This document shows, piece by piece, positions 21,685 to 35,281 of a stretch of DNA of 64,000 nt. The position numbers were made by a program, and so were the translations under genes. The notes below the pieces were generated by a model. That model saw only the letters and a program-made list of their open reading frames with translations, did not search any database and was not told the origin of the DNA. The stretch is from contig NC_064036.1 in NCBI RefSeq assembly GCF_932526225.1, positions 9,493,519 to 9,557,518 on the forward strand. Direction: 5' to 3'. This DNA is from Nematostella vectensis (taxonomy: Eukaryota; Cnidaria; Anthozoa; Actiniaria; Edwardsiidae). Numbering within the stretch: the stretch's first letter is position 1; each line of letters begins with the position of its first letter.

Positions 21685-24600
21685 CGTGCTCCAGTGCTGT
21701 CTTGTGAGGCACGTGAACATGCAGCCGATACACGACATGAGCATTGTGAGGAAGCTGATCAGGGTGGCGATGATAGAGATGGCCATGATAGCAATAAGGT
21801 ACTCGTTCACAGCAGAGTAATCAAGGTCCGACCGAGGGCACTGAAATGAAGCTGTAAGGCAAGCGGTGCACATGAGTCGAGAAAGCCGTCTGTGGTACAG
21901 AGTTCCATGACATAGGTTGACATGTTATGGTGATGATACTGGTGGTAATTATGGTAATGAATGTATAGGTGGTGGTAAGGGTAATGATTGTATATGATGA
22001 AGATGGTGGCTTTGGAGGTCATTATGGTAATGATTATAGAGGTAATGATGGTGGTTGTGTTGGTTGCCATGGTAATAATTGTATACGGGTTAAATGATGG
22101 CTTGTGTGTACTTTCAGCAAGCATTGTAAGCACTGTCACTGGAGGTGGTCACTGCCAGTTAATTGCGTCCCCAGTGGTTCTTTTACGTTTCTTCGATTCA
22201 GGTTAGAGCAGTGCAGATATCAAACATCACCAGTAGCAGAAGCAGCAGCAGCAGCACCAGCGTATAACACCATGTTCGCCACTAGTAGCCTCTACGCCTT
22301 TGATTTAAAGATATAGCAAACTTACTCAGAGTGACCCTCGTGCCGACATCTCTACATTCACACGTGCCATCGCTCATCCAGCATTTTCCTTTAGTTACGA
22401 GTTGAAGTAGGGTGTACGCCACTCCAGCAAGAGCGCTCTGGACTATAGCGATCACGAGGCTAATAATAGTCATAGAGAAGTAAAGCCCAAACTGTGGAAA
22501 ATAATAAAATAATTTTGTTTCCAGAAGACGCCACCTTAGAGCACATCTCTATTCTGACTAGATTTAGGCGCGTTCCCAAAGGCGGGGGGGGGGGGGGGGG
22601 GTGAGCAGTCATAAGTATTATATGGAAAAAGCATAGTATTTGAAGATTCCTTAATAAGAAACAACCCACTTTTTGGCTACCAAGGGGGGGCACAACCTAA
22701 AGCTTTAGGTCCCGTGATTTATTAGGGTGTCAAAGTTACAAAAGAGAGAGGGGACCCAGATCACCCGTGGCAGTGTCGAGAAAAAAGCCCATATGGATTC
22801 CTGGTCCATATTTTTAGTTCAGTTTCTAGGCACATTGCCCAATATTTTCCGGACATCCTAAAGGTTTTGTTTAAATGAAGATATCAGCACTTTGGACTTC
22901 CGGAGGGATGGTAAAATAGAAAACGCTGATCGCTGACTTGGAACTTGGAGAAGCACGTTTTCGAGACTTCGCCATCAAAGCTATCCAAATTCATAGGACG
23001 CGGTCTGTACAGGGCCAGAAATGATCCCAGGACCCGAAACGATCCCAGGTGTGTGTTTGGGAAGGGGTTGGGGATTAAATTTGGCTAAGTGCGCAATAGT
23101 GGTATTCAAAAGGGTCCATAAGCCGGTACAGTATTATACTCCAAATTATACTCCAAAATGATTTTTTTCATGCCCCATTACGATGTTACGTATCTGTATG
23201 TCAGGGGAAATACTTACTACGATTTTGTTTTTCGCTATGAGCGCAGCCACTCCCACGAAGCCAGTGATCAGCATCTGAAATAAGACACACGCCATGATTC
23301 ATTTAATAACTTTATCTGTACTTTTAGACAAATACAATGTATTATTGCGTGTCTGCAAGTTTAGTTGTAACACGACATTTGGGGACAGACGGACGGAAGG
23401 ACATCACGTCACAAAAACTCGAGGCATTGCTTTCTCAGGTGTTATTACTTTTGCTATTTTGGTCCCCCTGTGGTGTTACGTGAAATCACGTGAACACTTA
23501 TTTGCACCCCCCTGACGCACAAATATCTTTGTCCAAGTTTGACACCCAGAGATTGCTTCCTTCAGGTCTATATTCAGGCTATTTTGCTCACCCTGTAGAG
23601 TCATATTACAAGACCATTTATTTACCCCCCTTGCATCATTCCCCTCTTGTCCCCTTAAAAATTTGTGATGATCCGGTCCGATCCGTCATCCATTCCGGTC
23701 CGATCCGCGATCTGATCCGGTCCGATCCAATTTTTTTGTAGGTGTCGCAATCGGGGCGACGGTGAGTGAGTCACTGCTTACAGGATAATGTAATTAGAGG
23801 ACGGTTCACACTTTAATCAGGACAACCTACTAACAGGAAGAGACTAATTCAACACTCGCTTGTCTTTAGTCGAATTTAAACCTTAGGCCAAGGGAAAAAG
23901 CCATTCTTTTCATAATCCGTTCCAAATGACGAGCATAAAACAATCGACTTCGTTGATTTGCTTTCATTTGCATTAGGAATGGCATTTAAAAAGAACCGTC
24001 TCTAAAGCCTATGACACACTAGGCGATTTCGTACCCTCCTCGTATGAAGCGAATTCAATCGCAAGCGATCGCCAGCCAGTAACGGACGAATCAGAAGTCT
24101 AGATACCGGCGAATTCGCCGCCGCCGCGGCTGTACCCTGCTAGAAGAGCTTTCTTCCTTTGTTTCTATCAGTACACTTATCCATGTCGCGAGTCTGTCCG
24201 TTTGTTTGCTCGAAAGCGCCGACTCGCGACACGGATAAGTGAACTGATAGAAACAAAAAGGAAGAAAGCTCTGCCAGGCGGGTACCGCTGCTGCAGACAA
24301 ATCAGACAATTTTCAGCCGGTGATTAAAATTCGCTAGTACGAGCGTCCACAACCTATACAAACTTTATTAAAGAATTTTATCAAAGAGAAATCTAATGAC
24401 CCTAGATTTGAGGACGAATCATTATTACTTGTGGTGTCAACAAAAGTTTTACTTCAGTCGACCCTTTCCTTTATTTTATACCCCGTTCTACTCATCATTG
24501 TGAACAGTACTTACGACCACTCCAGACCAGAATCCCAAACCCCTCGAAAATGGCGCATGAGCTGAATTTTTCTGTCCGAGGAACATGCCTCCACAAGCAA

Positions 24601-24688
24601 CATTGCCAATACCGCATATAACTAGCAGACAGCCGAACAAACCTGCTCCTATAAGCGCCCATCTTGGCACTTCTCTTCTTTCGGCCAT
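21685..24688 (-). CDS. MS4A/CD20-like four-transmembrane protein (last exon unresolved)
   Basis: Exons on the minus strand, in order: 24515-24688 (start ATG at 24686-24688, giving MAERREVPRW), 23218-23274, 22326-22491, 21685-21851. Phases agree: 0, 0, 1. Four hydrophobic spans are visible: ALIGAGLFGCLLVICGIGNV, FWSGVVMLITGFVGVAAL across the first junction, YFSMTIISLVIAIVQSALAG, and IAIMAISIIATLISFLTMLM. A Cys-rich loop (KGKCWMSDGTCECRD) lies between spans 3 and 4, and SCIGCMFTCL follows span 4. The FWSG motif entering span 2 and the spacing resemble membrane-spanning 4-domain (MS4A) proteins, which are plasma-membrane signalling and adaptor proteins. A tetraspan of another family is possible. 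A GTGAGT donor follows 21685; reading through it gives an implausible tail to a stop near 21445, so a further exon is likely at lower coordinates. Confidence 0.6.
22575..22693 (-). repeat. Dispersed poly-C element, copy 2 (inverted)
   Basis: A run of about 18 G, then ATTATATGGAAAAAGCATAG, then AACCCACTTTTTGGCTACCA and a second G run. It is the reverse complement of the block order at 17916-18048. It lies in an intron of the MS4A-like gene. Confidence 0.75.
24146..24272. repeat. Long inverted repeat (~50 bp arms), likely foldback or MITE remnant
   Basis: The left arm (24146-24193, GAGCTTTCTTCC...GCGAGTC) and right arm (24221-24272, GACTCGCGAC...GAAAGCTC) are near-perfect reverse complements around a 27-base loop. 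The arm core TTGTTTCTATCAGTTCACTTATC recurs at about 63677-63706 near the end of the window, so it belongs to a dispersed family. It lies about 300 bases beyond the low-coordinate end of exon 1 of the MS4A-like gene, in its first intron. Confidence 0.75.
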
Positions 24689-27142
24689 TTTAACTAAAAT
24701 TAGCAAAGAATATACCACGATTGAGTGCTGTAATATTAGAGGATAAACGAAAATTACACAAATACTCGGGTTTTAACCCTCTATTATTGTGCAAAGTTAT
24801 TTCAAGTAGTATCGATAATGCGTGACTCAAATATAGTTTCGCTTTTCACACTCGGACAGTTCCCGTGTCACGGCTATATTCCAGAAGAAGATCAAAAAGG
24901 AAAAAAAAAGTTGTTTGAATCACAGAAAATCTATGGAAAAAAGCGAAAGAGTAAGAGAAAAAATATATATGACATTTTTTACTAGGAAATTGTCTATTTA
25001 CCCTTGGGTTTGTAGCGCACAGCGAAAGCCTCCCCTTCCACCAAACCAAGCTTGCGCGCGCAATATACATTTTCGAAAATTACGTCACGTGGCATGGAAG
25101 CGAGGGTAAGGAGCTAACAACCCTTGCAAACAACATAAATAATGGCGGGGTTTCGTCTAATTTTGGAGTTTGCCGTTTAAACAATAGCTGAAGAGACATT
25201 CTTCATGAGCTAGACAGACAGAACACATAGACAAAGCACATAGCAAAGAGAAAATAGCAAGAACATTTCTAAACCTCGCAAGAATGGCCTTTTAAAACGC
25301 TCTAGTCAATCAAGCCAGCTATGTTTGATATATCAGACTTGAAGTTGGACAGTTTATCACTTGCACAGCCTTACTTAGTGATGATGACGCTCGAGCACTC
25401 CGTCGAACGCGGTCACATACTTTATGTGAATAGATGGATATATGGCTAATTTGAAAACCAATTGTAAATTGTGAATTTATTACCGTGGATAAATAAAGTT
25501 GATTGATTGGTCGAGGAGGGGGGAGGCGCCATAGCACGCAGCACCACGCCTGATTGAGAAGGTCCTTGACACGTTACGGTACCAGAGACCCCAAACGCCA
25601 ATGTTTCTTCATTTTCATTTGTCGCCAGACAATGCGCTTTAGCTCGGCGAGATCTGTACGCTTGTTCTCTATGACCTTAGAAGCCAACGACGACATCGAC
25701 AAAGCACGTTTGCGTGGGAGAGTTTTGCTGAGAAAAAAAAAACTTACCGGGGGTTGGAATCCTGTGGAGATACCGCTTTTGTCGGAAAACATCCAAAAGC
25801 ATCCAACACGAGTGAGTACGTGCTTTTGGAAGTACATACATACATACATACATAAACTTTATTTAAGTGTCAAAAGTGTTTAGCTAAAAAGCTAATTGTG
25901 GACAATACAAAAAATAAATAATCAGATAATTAATAAATAACATGATTTAGAATCTAATCTAGCTATACATAAAATATTAAAAATATTATAGAAAACTATA
26001 CGTATTATACATATTAATATAATATATTATATACACAAACACTATATAGACGAACTATCACGAACTATCAAGTGAAATATTTACCATCGCAAGTAGCATA
26101 CTGTGCACAGGTTAAGAGACATAAATTTCTCCATATTTGCAATTTTCTAGATAAAATCATATATATATATTTTTTGCATTACTGTATCAAAGAAAAAGAA
26201 TATAGCCGTTCAGATCTCGCCGATCACGTAAAGATTTTGAGCAAAGTTTGAGAGAACTTCTCTTGAACATTTCTTAGCATGTTTCCTTGCAAGATAAATT
26301 TTTCATCTATAAAAACTGATTAAAAAATTATTATTGACTTCAGCACGAGATTTATTGCTACAATTGTTATGTTTAACTGCAAAGCAGAGAGTTGTTTTTT
26401 TGTGTGTGCTTGCTCATTTTGAAACTCTGAGCTTGAGCTCGGCTACACCAAATGTACCTCTCATAATTGATAATGCTTTTCTTACCGACATCTCACACAT
26501 CACTGACGTCATATTCTAAGTTTTTTGTCTTACTGTAGCTAAAATAATGTTTTTAGTGAGTTTCCTACTTTGTGGGATTCGTTCACATTTCACATCGTTC
26601 GTTCAGTTATAGCATCTTATAGTTTAGTTTGGGTATCCAACGTTCAGCAGGTCTCGTTTACGATATCCCATTATTATAGTAGAACTTGGGACGCACCTTT
26701 TTAATCGATGTAGTTGCAAAAAGGAAAACGAAGTCAACTACCAATGTAATCTAAATATAGATGGAGTTTTTGGAAACTTCATAACTATGCTCGGAGATTG
26801 TTTGTATTATGACAAAAACGACGCGAAATGTAAATGCGCAAACCCTTGATCTTCCGTACCTATTGTCCAAAATTAAAGTCAAAGAAGTTGAGTACAATAG
26901 CACCAGCCATAATGCAGCCTTTAATTAGTGTGCGTGCTATACGATTGGCCCTCTACACCTTTGCGCGATGTTATTAGGCTAATTATGCACGCACGCGCAT
27001 AAGTATGTCATCCATGTGCTCTGATGTTCGGTCTACTTTACCAAACTGCAATCAAAGATAGTACTCGCCTGGGATGGGTTTGAAAGGGAGCTGTTGAGTT
27101 TGGGGTGATAGTTTAAAGGAAATCAAGGAGATACAAGCCGCT
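24689..27142. other. Intergenic region between divergent MS4A-like and RFX genes
   Basis: AT-rich sequence with no supported gene. The segment ending GGATAAATAAAGTTGATTGA (about 25489-25510) looks like a LINE 3' tail on the plus strand. CATA microsatellites (about 25835) and AACTTTATTTAAGTGTCAAA at 25855 resemble another LINE 3' end in the opposite orientation. ORFs at 25554-25883 are overlapping and unrecognised. The promoters of both flanking genes must lie here, but I see no diagnostic core element. Confidence 0.4.
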
Positions 27143-30100
27143 ATGATGCAAGAAATTCAAACTGGCGCCACAAATTTTTGTGATCTTGAGCGCAACAGCT
27201 CTAATTGTACATCACAACAATTCATGCCTCCAACACAACAACATATTACCTCAAGCCCTACAGATATTCACATGACTTCTTTAGAAAGCGAAGAGAGCGA
27301 CAATTCAAATCCGGAGTTAGAGAGGGCTCTAGAAGCGTTTGTAAGGTAAGACCATGTTATTTTGGTGCACGTCCTTATTAGTTGAGTTTGCCGGCTGAAT
27401 AAACTTCCTTCAATTACCCCCTCTTCAGGCATTTTAAATATCCTATGTTTATGAGCGCTTTCCGTAAATTTGTCCGTTTTTTTCCTCTGTTTTGTAGTTT
27501 GTTATTTTGCTCTTTATAATTGACTTTGATTGAGCCTAGTTGTGAATATTTAAAATGCTGAATATGTTATTGATACACGACCTTGTGCTCCGTCAACATA
27601 CAAGGGCCTTTTACTTGCTTTTAACGGATTTTATCTTATCCTAGATCATATTTTCAATTAAAACAGATGTAAAATGTGTTAAGTATTTTATGCAGCGGAA
27701 TTATTTGCCGCCGCGAGTCCATGTGTGTTTCCGCGCGAGGCAGATGCGCTGCCGTACTTCACGGAGTCCCGAAAGTTCTTCACGCGCGGAAAAGTTAATG
27801 AAATCAATGAAAGTGTAACCTAGATGCAATCCTATTTTAGAGACAACGAGAATAACATTGCTGTGGTGGCGATGTATTGTTTTACGGGAGCATACTTCTT
27901 CTTTTCCATTTGTTTTATAGCTTTATATGGACGAATATCTGCGTTGCTTGTTTACCCTAGCGAATAAAAAAAACTTCCTCCGTGCATATCGAGAATTTAG
28001 GCTTATAACAGCCTCGCCTTCCCCTGTAGTTGCATTATGATATACTGAATAAGAGCAAAGTGCCATTTTTTAATCGTGTTCATGGTACCCGTATAGTTTA
28101 TATAATTTTCCTTTGCTTATCTAGTGTTCAGTGCTATTATATCGTATTGTTTTTGCACGCTCTCATTTTAGGCCTGCTTTTTATATTATTTTCTTACCAT
28201 GCAAATATTACTTATTTTGAAATGTTTTTGTACCCATTTAAATAGCGTATTTAATCTCGTTTATCGTTATTCAATTTGCATTAAAATCGTGGATTTTACA
28301 TTTTTGTTGACACACGGTTTGCCCCCGCGCGCAGTTTGTCAAGCGGTTAATTAAATTTCGCGGCAAATTTCTCGCCCAATCTTCAAAAGAGTTGTGGTTT
28401 AATAGAAACCAACAAATTTCCTTTTGCATGCTACCATTTTTAAACACGTGTTGCGTACTTTAAAGTTGTCACAAAACCCCTTATTCCGCAAATCACGTTC
28501 ACAAAATTTTGATACTGCCTTGATGGACACTCGCATATTTACTTCGTGTTTTACTAGTAATTTTCTAGTTAGTCTTGACTAAGTTTATGTTTGAAATAAA
28601 TGAGAACATTATCTTCACTATTGCCAAACAAACTCATTATTTAACCATGGAGGGACGTTGTACAATATATTGAATAAGGAAGCAGAACTATTTTTTCAAT
28701 TCGTGTTTCTCCTTGTCTAAGGCTGATGAAGCTTTGGGGACAGTATGCACTTGTGAGAAAGACATAGCGATTTTTATATGGAAGGTGTGGTGGCCCAAAG
28801 TGCAGCCAAATCTCCTTTCGTTTGATGATTCTTTTGGGCTATAAACAATAGCTTTAGTGTCATAATGTGTTTGCAAATTAGCTCCAAGCCAATGCAAGGC
28901 AATGTCCTATTGTTTCACCATGTGTTGCTTGCTCCACGGGCGTGAGAAAATTTCTTCAAGGCTAAGCTTAGAATAAAAGATATATAAACGTCTATAAACG
29001 TTTTTATATTAAATGTCTGAGTTCCTTTGGCCTTGCACTGTTATTAAGTATGACGAGGCATGTTTTGGGCAATGATAAAAATGTAGAATGACAACTTTTA
29101 CCATGTGCTTTCCTACTTCCACACACACACACTGATATTAATGCAGTAAAAAAAAAACGCCGAATATCTCCTGTCAGTTATGCGTGTTCATTCTAACAAA
29201 ACCAAAGCATTTCAAATTTGCATGGGTTTCTTTTACAAAAGTGTCCAAATCCCTGGTTTAAGCATTGCAGGTTATTAGTCTAATGTTTGCCAGCACCTGG
29301 ATCAACACTATTCAGCTTGACACAATAACTATTTGACAATTAGAAATGTTTTGACTGCTGTAAAGAAAAGGAAAGAAAAACACTCCAAAATACTTTCAGC
29401 ATATCACTTTTAATGGGAGGAGCAGACATCCCTTTGTTTTCCCCACTAAACTGTCTGACATTACAAGTGTTTAAAGGTCCATTAGAAGCAGCTTCATGCA
29501 GAAGTTATAGCGAAACTCACAGATTCAGGATGTCATGTCAAACACTTTATTTGTGTTGAGAAGAGCCAAGTTTATAGGTTATTTGACTTTGGTGCTGCAT
29601 TATACTCATTGTGTATAATATAAAAATATTGTGAAAAAGGTGACAAAGTTGATTGTGTCATCTGCAAGTCTAACCAGTAAACACTAACCTTGTCTTTTTT
29701 TTTTGCAGCCAAGAAATACAAGGCAAGATCAATAAGATCCTTGTAAGTATAGTTCTAGAAATAAAGGTTTACTGTGTGGAGTTGAGCTCTAAACCCCAGA
29801 TTTTGTCTATCCCTCTAATATTTTTCTGGAATGTCCATTACAATCCCATTTTGGAGAGGCATGCAGTCATGTTGGATGGCCAGATATTGCCAGCATACTT
29901 TCCCAGCTGGGCATGGTCATGGCATCTGTAAACATAAACTGGTGGAAGAGGACATTCTTACAAATCCCCCTTCATAACAAAAAAAAAAATAGATTTATGA
30001 AAGTGGTTTATTACAGGGGAGGAGAAAGGGGAGGTGTTGCTCCCCACCAGCTAGGGCTGGGATGTTCATTTGAGCATTTTGTGGTTTATAAAGCTGTTTC

Positions 30101-33100
30101 ATTCTAAAGAGTAAGGATTTGTTTGCCTAACAGGAAGATGTCCAGCAGTTATCTGATACAGAAAAGCTACTCCTATATCTACGGTTGCCAGGAGAATCAT
30201 GCTCCGACACTAAAGATGAATTTGAACAGTAAGTTATCAATATTACACTAAGGTTACAGTATAAGTGTGAATGCATAGAACCCTGCTAATTGGAGACCAC
30301 ATAACTCTGTCCTACAATCCCACAGTCATTTTTACTTGGTTAGCAATTTCAAAACCCTACTCAAGCAATTGGCTGTTCTATCCCATTGTCTTCTTGATTT
30401 TATTTTTGTTGTTCATTATCAGGGTCATAGAATGCCTAGAAAATTAGGGGGACACAATGCAGAGACATAATTTATTCTGGGGTAACAGCTTCACTCCTAC
30501 TGGTCATTTCCTTATAAATTGTTTAAGACACAGGGAGGCCCTTCCCCGTGTTACAACCCTGATTATTCTGAAGTACTACCATGTATATATGACTAAAAGT
30601 AATTTGTAACATTATCATAGTGACATTAGACACCTTGTATTCTAGAAATCAGGGTCTGCCCATTTCTACAACAAGAGCTGAACAAACACAGGCTTTTCAT
30701 TGGTGAGTTTTAAGCTGTATATCTGTATATTTCCTAGAATTGACTCTACAGGCATGTCACTCATACCATTCACTCTTTTCAATTAGGATCAGATGTCACT
30801 TGGAAGAGTGTGATAACAGCTCTACGCTGCCAAAACATGAGGTCTATGATGAGTATAAGTAAGTCTATACACATTTTTATAATAACTACTTTGAAAGAGT
30901 ATTTTACAGTCTTAATGTCACTCGGTTTTACAGTATAGTCAGGGTTTTCTAAGGGGGAAGAATATTATGCTAAGTCTAAGATTTGTTGATTCTACAGGCA
31001 TGATATGATAAAATTCCCATCTCCACACCTCTATCAAGGAACTGTTATAGATGTGTCAACATTTACCATATTTTTTGGTTAATTTAATAATATCATGAAT
31101 CCTTAGAGCTTACTGTGAAAGTATGAGTGCATCCAGAACCCTAAGTGCACCCGATTTTGGAAAGATCATCAAGTGTGTGTTCCCCCGAGTGAAGGCCAGA
31201 AGACTTGGTACCAGGGGGAATTCCAAGTACTGCTATAGCGGGATTCAAAGGAAGAAAAATGTTAAACCTCCAACTCTACCTTCTCTTCAAATTCCTGTCA
31301 ACAATGACAGAGATAAGGTAAGGGAGGCCCTTAAGTAAAGAAGCCTTTGCACACCTTTTAGGTAGGAAAAGCACAATGATTCTTATTAAACATGTACAGA
31401 AAAGGCCTGATTCACATGGCAGCATATGCCAGTGGGATTCTAAGTTGTTTTTGCATGTGGGCTTCCATGCTTCTCTAATACGGACACTACACAACACTAG
31501 CTATATATATACACACACACAAAGGCCACAGTTATAAGAGCTCTACTGTAAAGTGGCCTCCACTCCACTTGAAGTTCTTATGTATTGCTTGTTGGTGAAA
31601 CCTATTTTCAACCATTTGCATTCAGGCTAATGGAGGTCAAGGAAATGGCATGAACGGAGGTGATAAGATTGAGGAAGATCAGACCTTATCAGCAGCCTGT
31701 CTCCTTGTGTGTGAATGGGCTAACAAGCTACTGGGCCGGGTCTTCACCACCCTCATTGAGCTTGCACGTTTCCTGGTGGGTGGTAGTTATGTGTCCAGCA
31801 AGTCTATGGCAGCTTTTGTTGTCATGTCCAGTACAGAGAACCAGCCTCAGACCAATCAGTTGACACTTTTCTCGCCACAAAAAGTTGAGGACCCAATAGT
31901 TCTGACGCATAAGAGACGTCAGACACAGCAGCAGTTCCAAAAGAAGATTCACCAAAGACAGCAACAAAAGCAGATTCACCAATCCCTGGGACATACTATC
32001 CTTCCACAAGCTACAGGGCAACCCACCCAGATCATCTCAAAATCACAGGTAAGGAGGTAGATCATCACAAGGATAAGATATTCATGACTTGGAATCCAAT
32101 GGAATCCAAAAGAAAACACTGCTGCATGCACCATACATGCAAGGACACATCATCATTTTTCCACCCATTGTTCTTCATATTCAGGTTAAATAGGGAAGGC
32201 TTTTTTCCACATCCTTGATGTTGCCAGACGACCCACATTCTCGATCAGCATGTGTACATCAGCTTATTACCTGCTAATTCATTTCTCTTTTGGTCTTTTA
32301 TCTACAGTCTGAGCACCCTCGTCATAACCAGCCCATGCATGTAACCCTAAAACCCGCACAGGGGCCAGCCCAGTTCTACCAGCCCTCCCCTCCACACCCT
32401 TCCCTGCAGGGCTCAGCACCCCCTACTCCCACCAACACCTTCCCAAAGATGCGGCCACTGACCCCATCCCTCATGTCTCCAACATCGCAAGGCATCCAAC
32501 AGGCCCCACAAACACCCTCATTCCAGGCATCTCCCAAGTTTAACCCTCCAGGCACACCTCAGAACAGACCTGTCACCCCAAGCTCTGGGAGTACTACTAG
32601 GCAGACACCCAACAGTATTGAGCCAACCAGGTTCCACTTCACGCCCATCACTAACGGTACACACGAGCAGAAAGGACAACGTGGGGAGGTCAGTCCGCCA
32701 ACCACATTACGACCCACTGCTACCCATCCTGGAAACCAAGTGCATGAGTGGCAACCTGGAGGTTCACAGAATCAGGATGTCCCTTTGTCTCCTACTAAAC
32801 AGCCACGCCTTACAGCCACACCCACAAGGAGACCAGTATCATTCCCGTACCCCCTATCATCCCCTCGGACACCGCAAAGAATGAACCAGCAATTTGTGAC
32901 GTCACCACCTATGATGTCACCAAATACGCCCCACCCATTAATGTCACCAAATGTCAATCAGCGAGTGCAGGAGCAGTTGATTGTGCAAAGTGGTAATGGA
33001 CAGGATGGGATGGTTGGCATGAGACGGGATGGCGACAGCAGTCCAAATATGGTTACGGATCACATGATCAAGCAAGGGTAAGCTTATTTCCAAAGACTCT

Positions 33101-34082
33101 TCTGTTATGGCAAGCCATGTTGGTATAGATATGTTCAGTTGGAGCAAGGTTTGAAGCGGTAGGTAATGTATGGCGAGGAGTACATTGAGGAAGGGGGATG
33201 TTGAGATGTATGGTGATGTGAAAAGCTGTAGCCGATGTGTGGTGAGAGGTACATGATAGTATGGGTATGTACAAGATTGTACAATTTGGGGAGCGACAGG
33301 TGATATGTGGTGAGGGGTGCCAATCAGTGTCTTGTGTCACGCATATAAACGTCACGTATATAACAATCGTCTTATTTTTGTTTTTCTTCAGTTGTTTGAC
33401 GCCACGTCCCTGCCGTTACAGTACCAGCTCCGACGTCCAAATGCCCCCAACCCCACTCTCCCAGAGTGTTGATTATTCTGCAGAGCTAGACTCCATCTGT
33501 ACTGTCACCAATGCAGGGCCCATGCCCCCTCCTTACCAGCGGAGTCAGTCGGTCCCTCCCCTACCACAAAACGCGTTCATGGACAAACGCCTCCAACCGC
33601 TAACACCTCAGACCGACAATCGACTTATAGGAACACCCACCTCAATGGATAACGGCTCGTCCAATCAACACATCAACGGCTTAAAGGAATTGCGCAATCG
33701 TGTTTTACACGGTGACGTTAATAACAATGGGTCTCGGCCCAGTCCCAACGAGGTTTTCGCTGCTCGCCGTAATCTTACCTCGCTTCTGAACGCAGAGGCC
33801 CTGGGTGCTAATGCACATCATCCGGGACCTTCAAACTGGAACACCGAGAGTTTTCATAGCAACCAAACCGGCTCAACCAGTAGCGAGGAACAGGAAATGG
33901 AAATGCTGGAGACAAATTTAAACTTTTCTGACCTGACTAGCGATAGTGATACGCATTTGCCGGATTTTAACCCTCTGAGCGACGAAGTCCTGAGGAGTAT
34001 TTGCAACAACACAAGCGGTGTCTGGCCGACTTCGGACGTGGGGGCATGGGGCGGCTCTCATACCCTGCAGATCATGGAATGA
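27143..34082 (+). CDS. RFX7: RFX7-like (RFX5/7 subfamily) winged-helix transcription factor
   Basis: Nine exons: 27143-27345, 29709-29742, 30134-30228, 30646-30702, 30787-30858, 31107-31317, 31626-32048, 32308-33077, 33392-34082 (2556 nt, 851 residues plus stop, all phases consistent). The N-terminal block has [20 protein letters not shown], typical of RFX5/RFX7. The RFX DNA-binding domain covers about residues 125-205, with [41 protein letters not shown] and [10 protein letters not shown]; in RFX proteins this winged helix contacts X-box DNA through the wing. A second conserved block, [12 protein letters not shown]...[11 protein letters not shown]...SKSMAA (about residues 245-290), follows the domain and matches RFX7 in my memory. 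The rest is Pro/Gln/Ser-rich, probably disordered. It lacks the dimerisation domain of the RFX1-4 group. I chose the first of two adjacent ATGs. A nuclear role is inferred from the family. RFX5 is the main alternative. Confidence 0.88.
27346..29708 (+). other. First intron of the RFX gene (2.4 kb)
   Basis: AT-rich intron from GTAAGA to TTTTTTTTGCAG. A short CG-rich patch at about 27700-27790 (GCCGCCGCGAGTCC, CGCGCGAGG) stands out from its surroundings. I see no conserved coding sequence on either strand, and short ORFs at 28030-28245 (+) and 28688-28897 (-) have no recognisable domain. Confidence 0.5.
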
Positions 34083-34889
34083 CGTCACACCCTTTAAACG
34101 CCATAAACGTAGAGTAAAGGCGTTGATAAGGACCGATAGCGCCAGGATCGTAATGTTCTTATTTCAATGTCTGGTATTGCCTTTTATATGGATGTGTTTC
34201 ATCATCCACATTTTATATCATATCAATATTTGGGTGACCTTCAAACCCGCTCGGTCAATCTCTTGGAGGCCTGGGTCTAAGGACTTTATAAGATAAGTAA
34301 GAGAGGATTTGACCAAGCGAGCAAGTTTTGCTAAATAATTTTTGCCGCGAGTCTCAAATTGACAGGAATCAGTATTTTTCATCATGTTTTCTGGGGATCA
34401 GGGAGCGGAAAAACTTTAGCTCTTCTAAATATGGGCATCTATGCCCATATAAGGTAATACATGCGAGGGACACTATCCGTGGGGAATATGTTTGATATGG
34501 AGCTTTCTTTTGAAAGGATTTGTAAGGGGTTTAAAGCCTACTATTTGTAAAGTGTTTCTATTGGTCATTCATTTGATGGGGGCAAAGAATCACATTTCCA
34601 AAATTTTTTTTTTTTTTAAATAAGGTCCGTGCGTCTAAAAATACTTTTAAGCAGGTATGCTTGTGGCTTTTGTACAATGCATAAGTTTTTAACAATTACT
34701 ACCTTGATGCAGTCAGTCTAGTACTGGTATCTGAATAAAGTATGAGCCTCAAACGAGAATTTTGTAAATGTGAATATTCGTCTCCCTTTTCCATACACCC
34801 CGCCCCGCATTGTTCGGTTAGGTGGATCTATTTGCTTGAACTAGTGATTTTTTAAATTTTATATTAAGTTTATTTTATAAACTTTTGCA

Positions 34890-35281
34890 GGGCCTCGTTT
34901 CTCAAAACACCCGAGAATTCTCGTGCCCGAAAAACGATTTATTCCTTAAATTTGAAAAGCTGGCTAATTTCTATAAAATTTATGGTATCTAAATGTGTTG
35001 AAATATCGTCAAAAATCGTATTTTACCACAAAGATTCATTTATAGATTTTGATCTTTCCCGATCTTCTGGCCCGAAATTCACACGCAGTCAACCGAGACT
35101 TTTCGGGTAACTTTCTGTCTTCAGCAAAACTTTGAAAATAGCCCAATTGAGCGTAATCATTTGAAATATGAACCAAGAGGAAGTTCAAACTGTTCTAAAA
35201 CATGAAAGCGTTTCTCAAAAAGGGAAACATGCGAAATTTTGGTGCCCAAGAATTCTCGGGTGTTTCGAGAAACGGGCGCAA
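34890..35281. mobile_element. MITE-like element with ~40 bp terminal inverted repeats
   Basis: The left end GGCCTCGTTTCTCAAAACAC (then CCGAGAATTCTCGTGCCC) and the right end, read as reverse complement CGCCCGTTTCTCGAAACACC (then CGAGAATTCTTGGGCACC), match at about 33 of 40 positions. The ~390 bp interior is AT-rich and non-coding. Superfamily not assigned and no clear target duplication seen. Confidence 0.65.

Noticed and set aside
25554-25883. Overlapping ORFs on both strands
   Set aside because: Overlap in antisense with no domain; flanked by LINE-like 3' tails and microsatellite, so likely transposon debris.
33068-33355. Minus-strand ORFs within the RFX gene
   Set aside because: Antisense to an intron with GT/GA-rich degenerate repeats; no homology.
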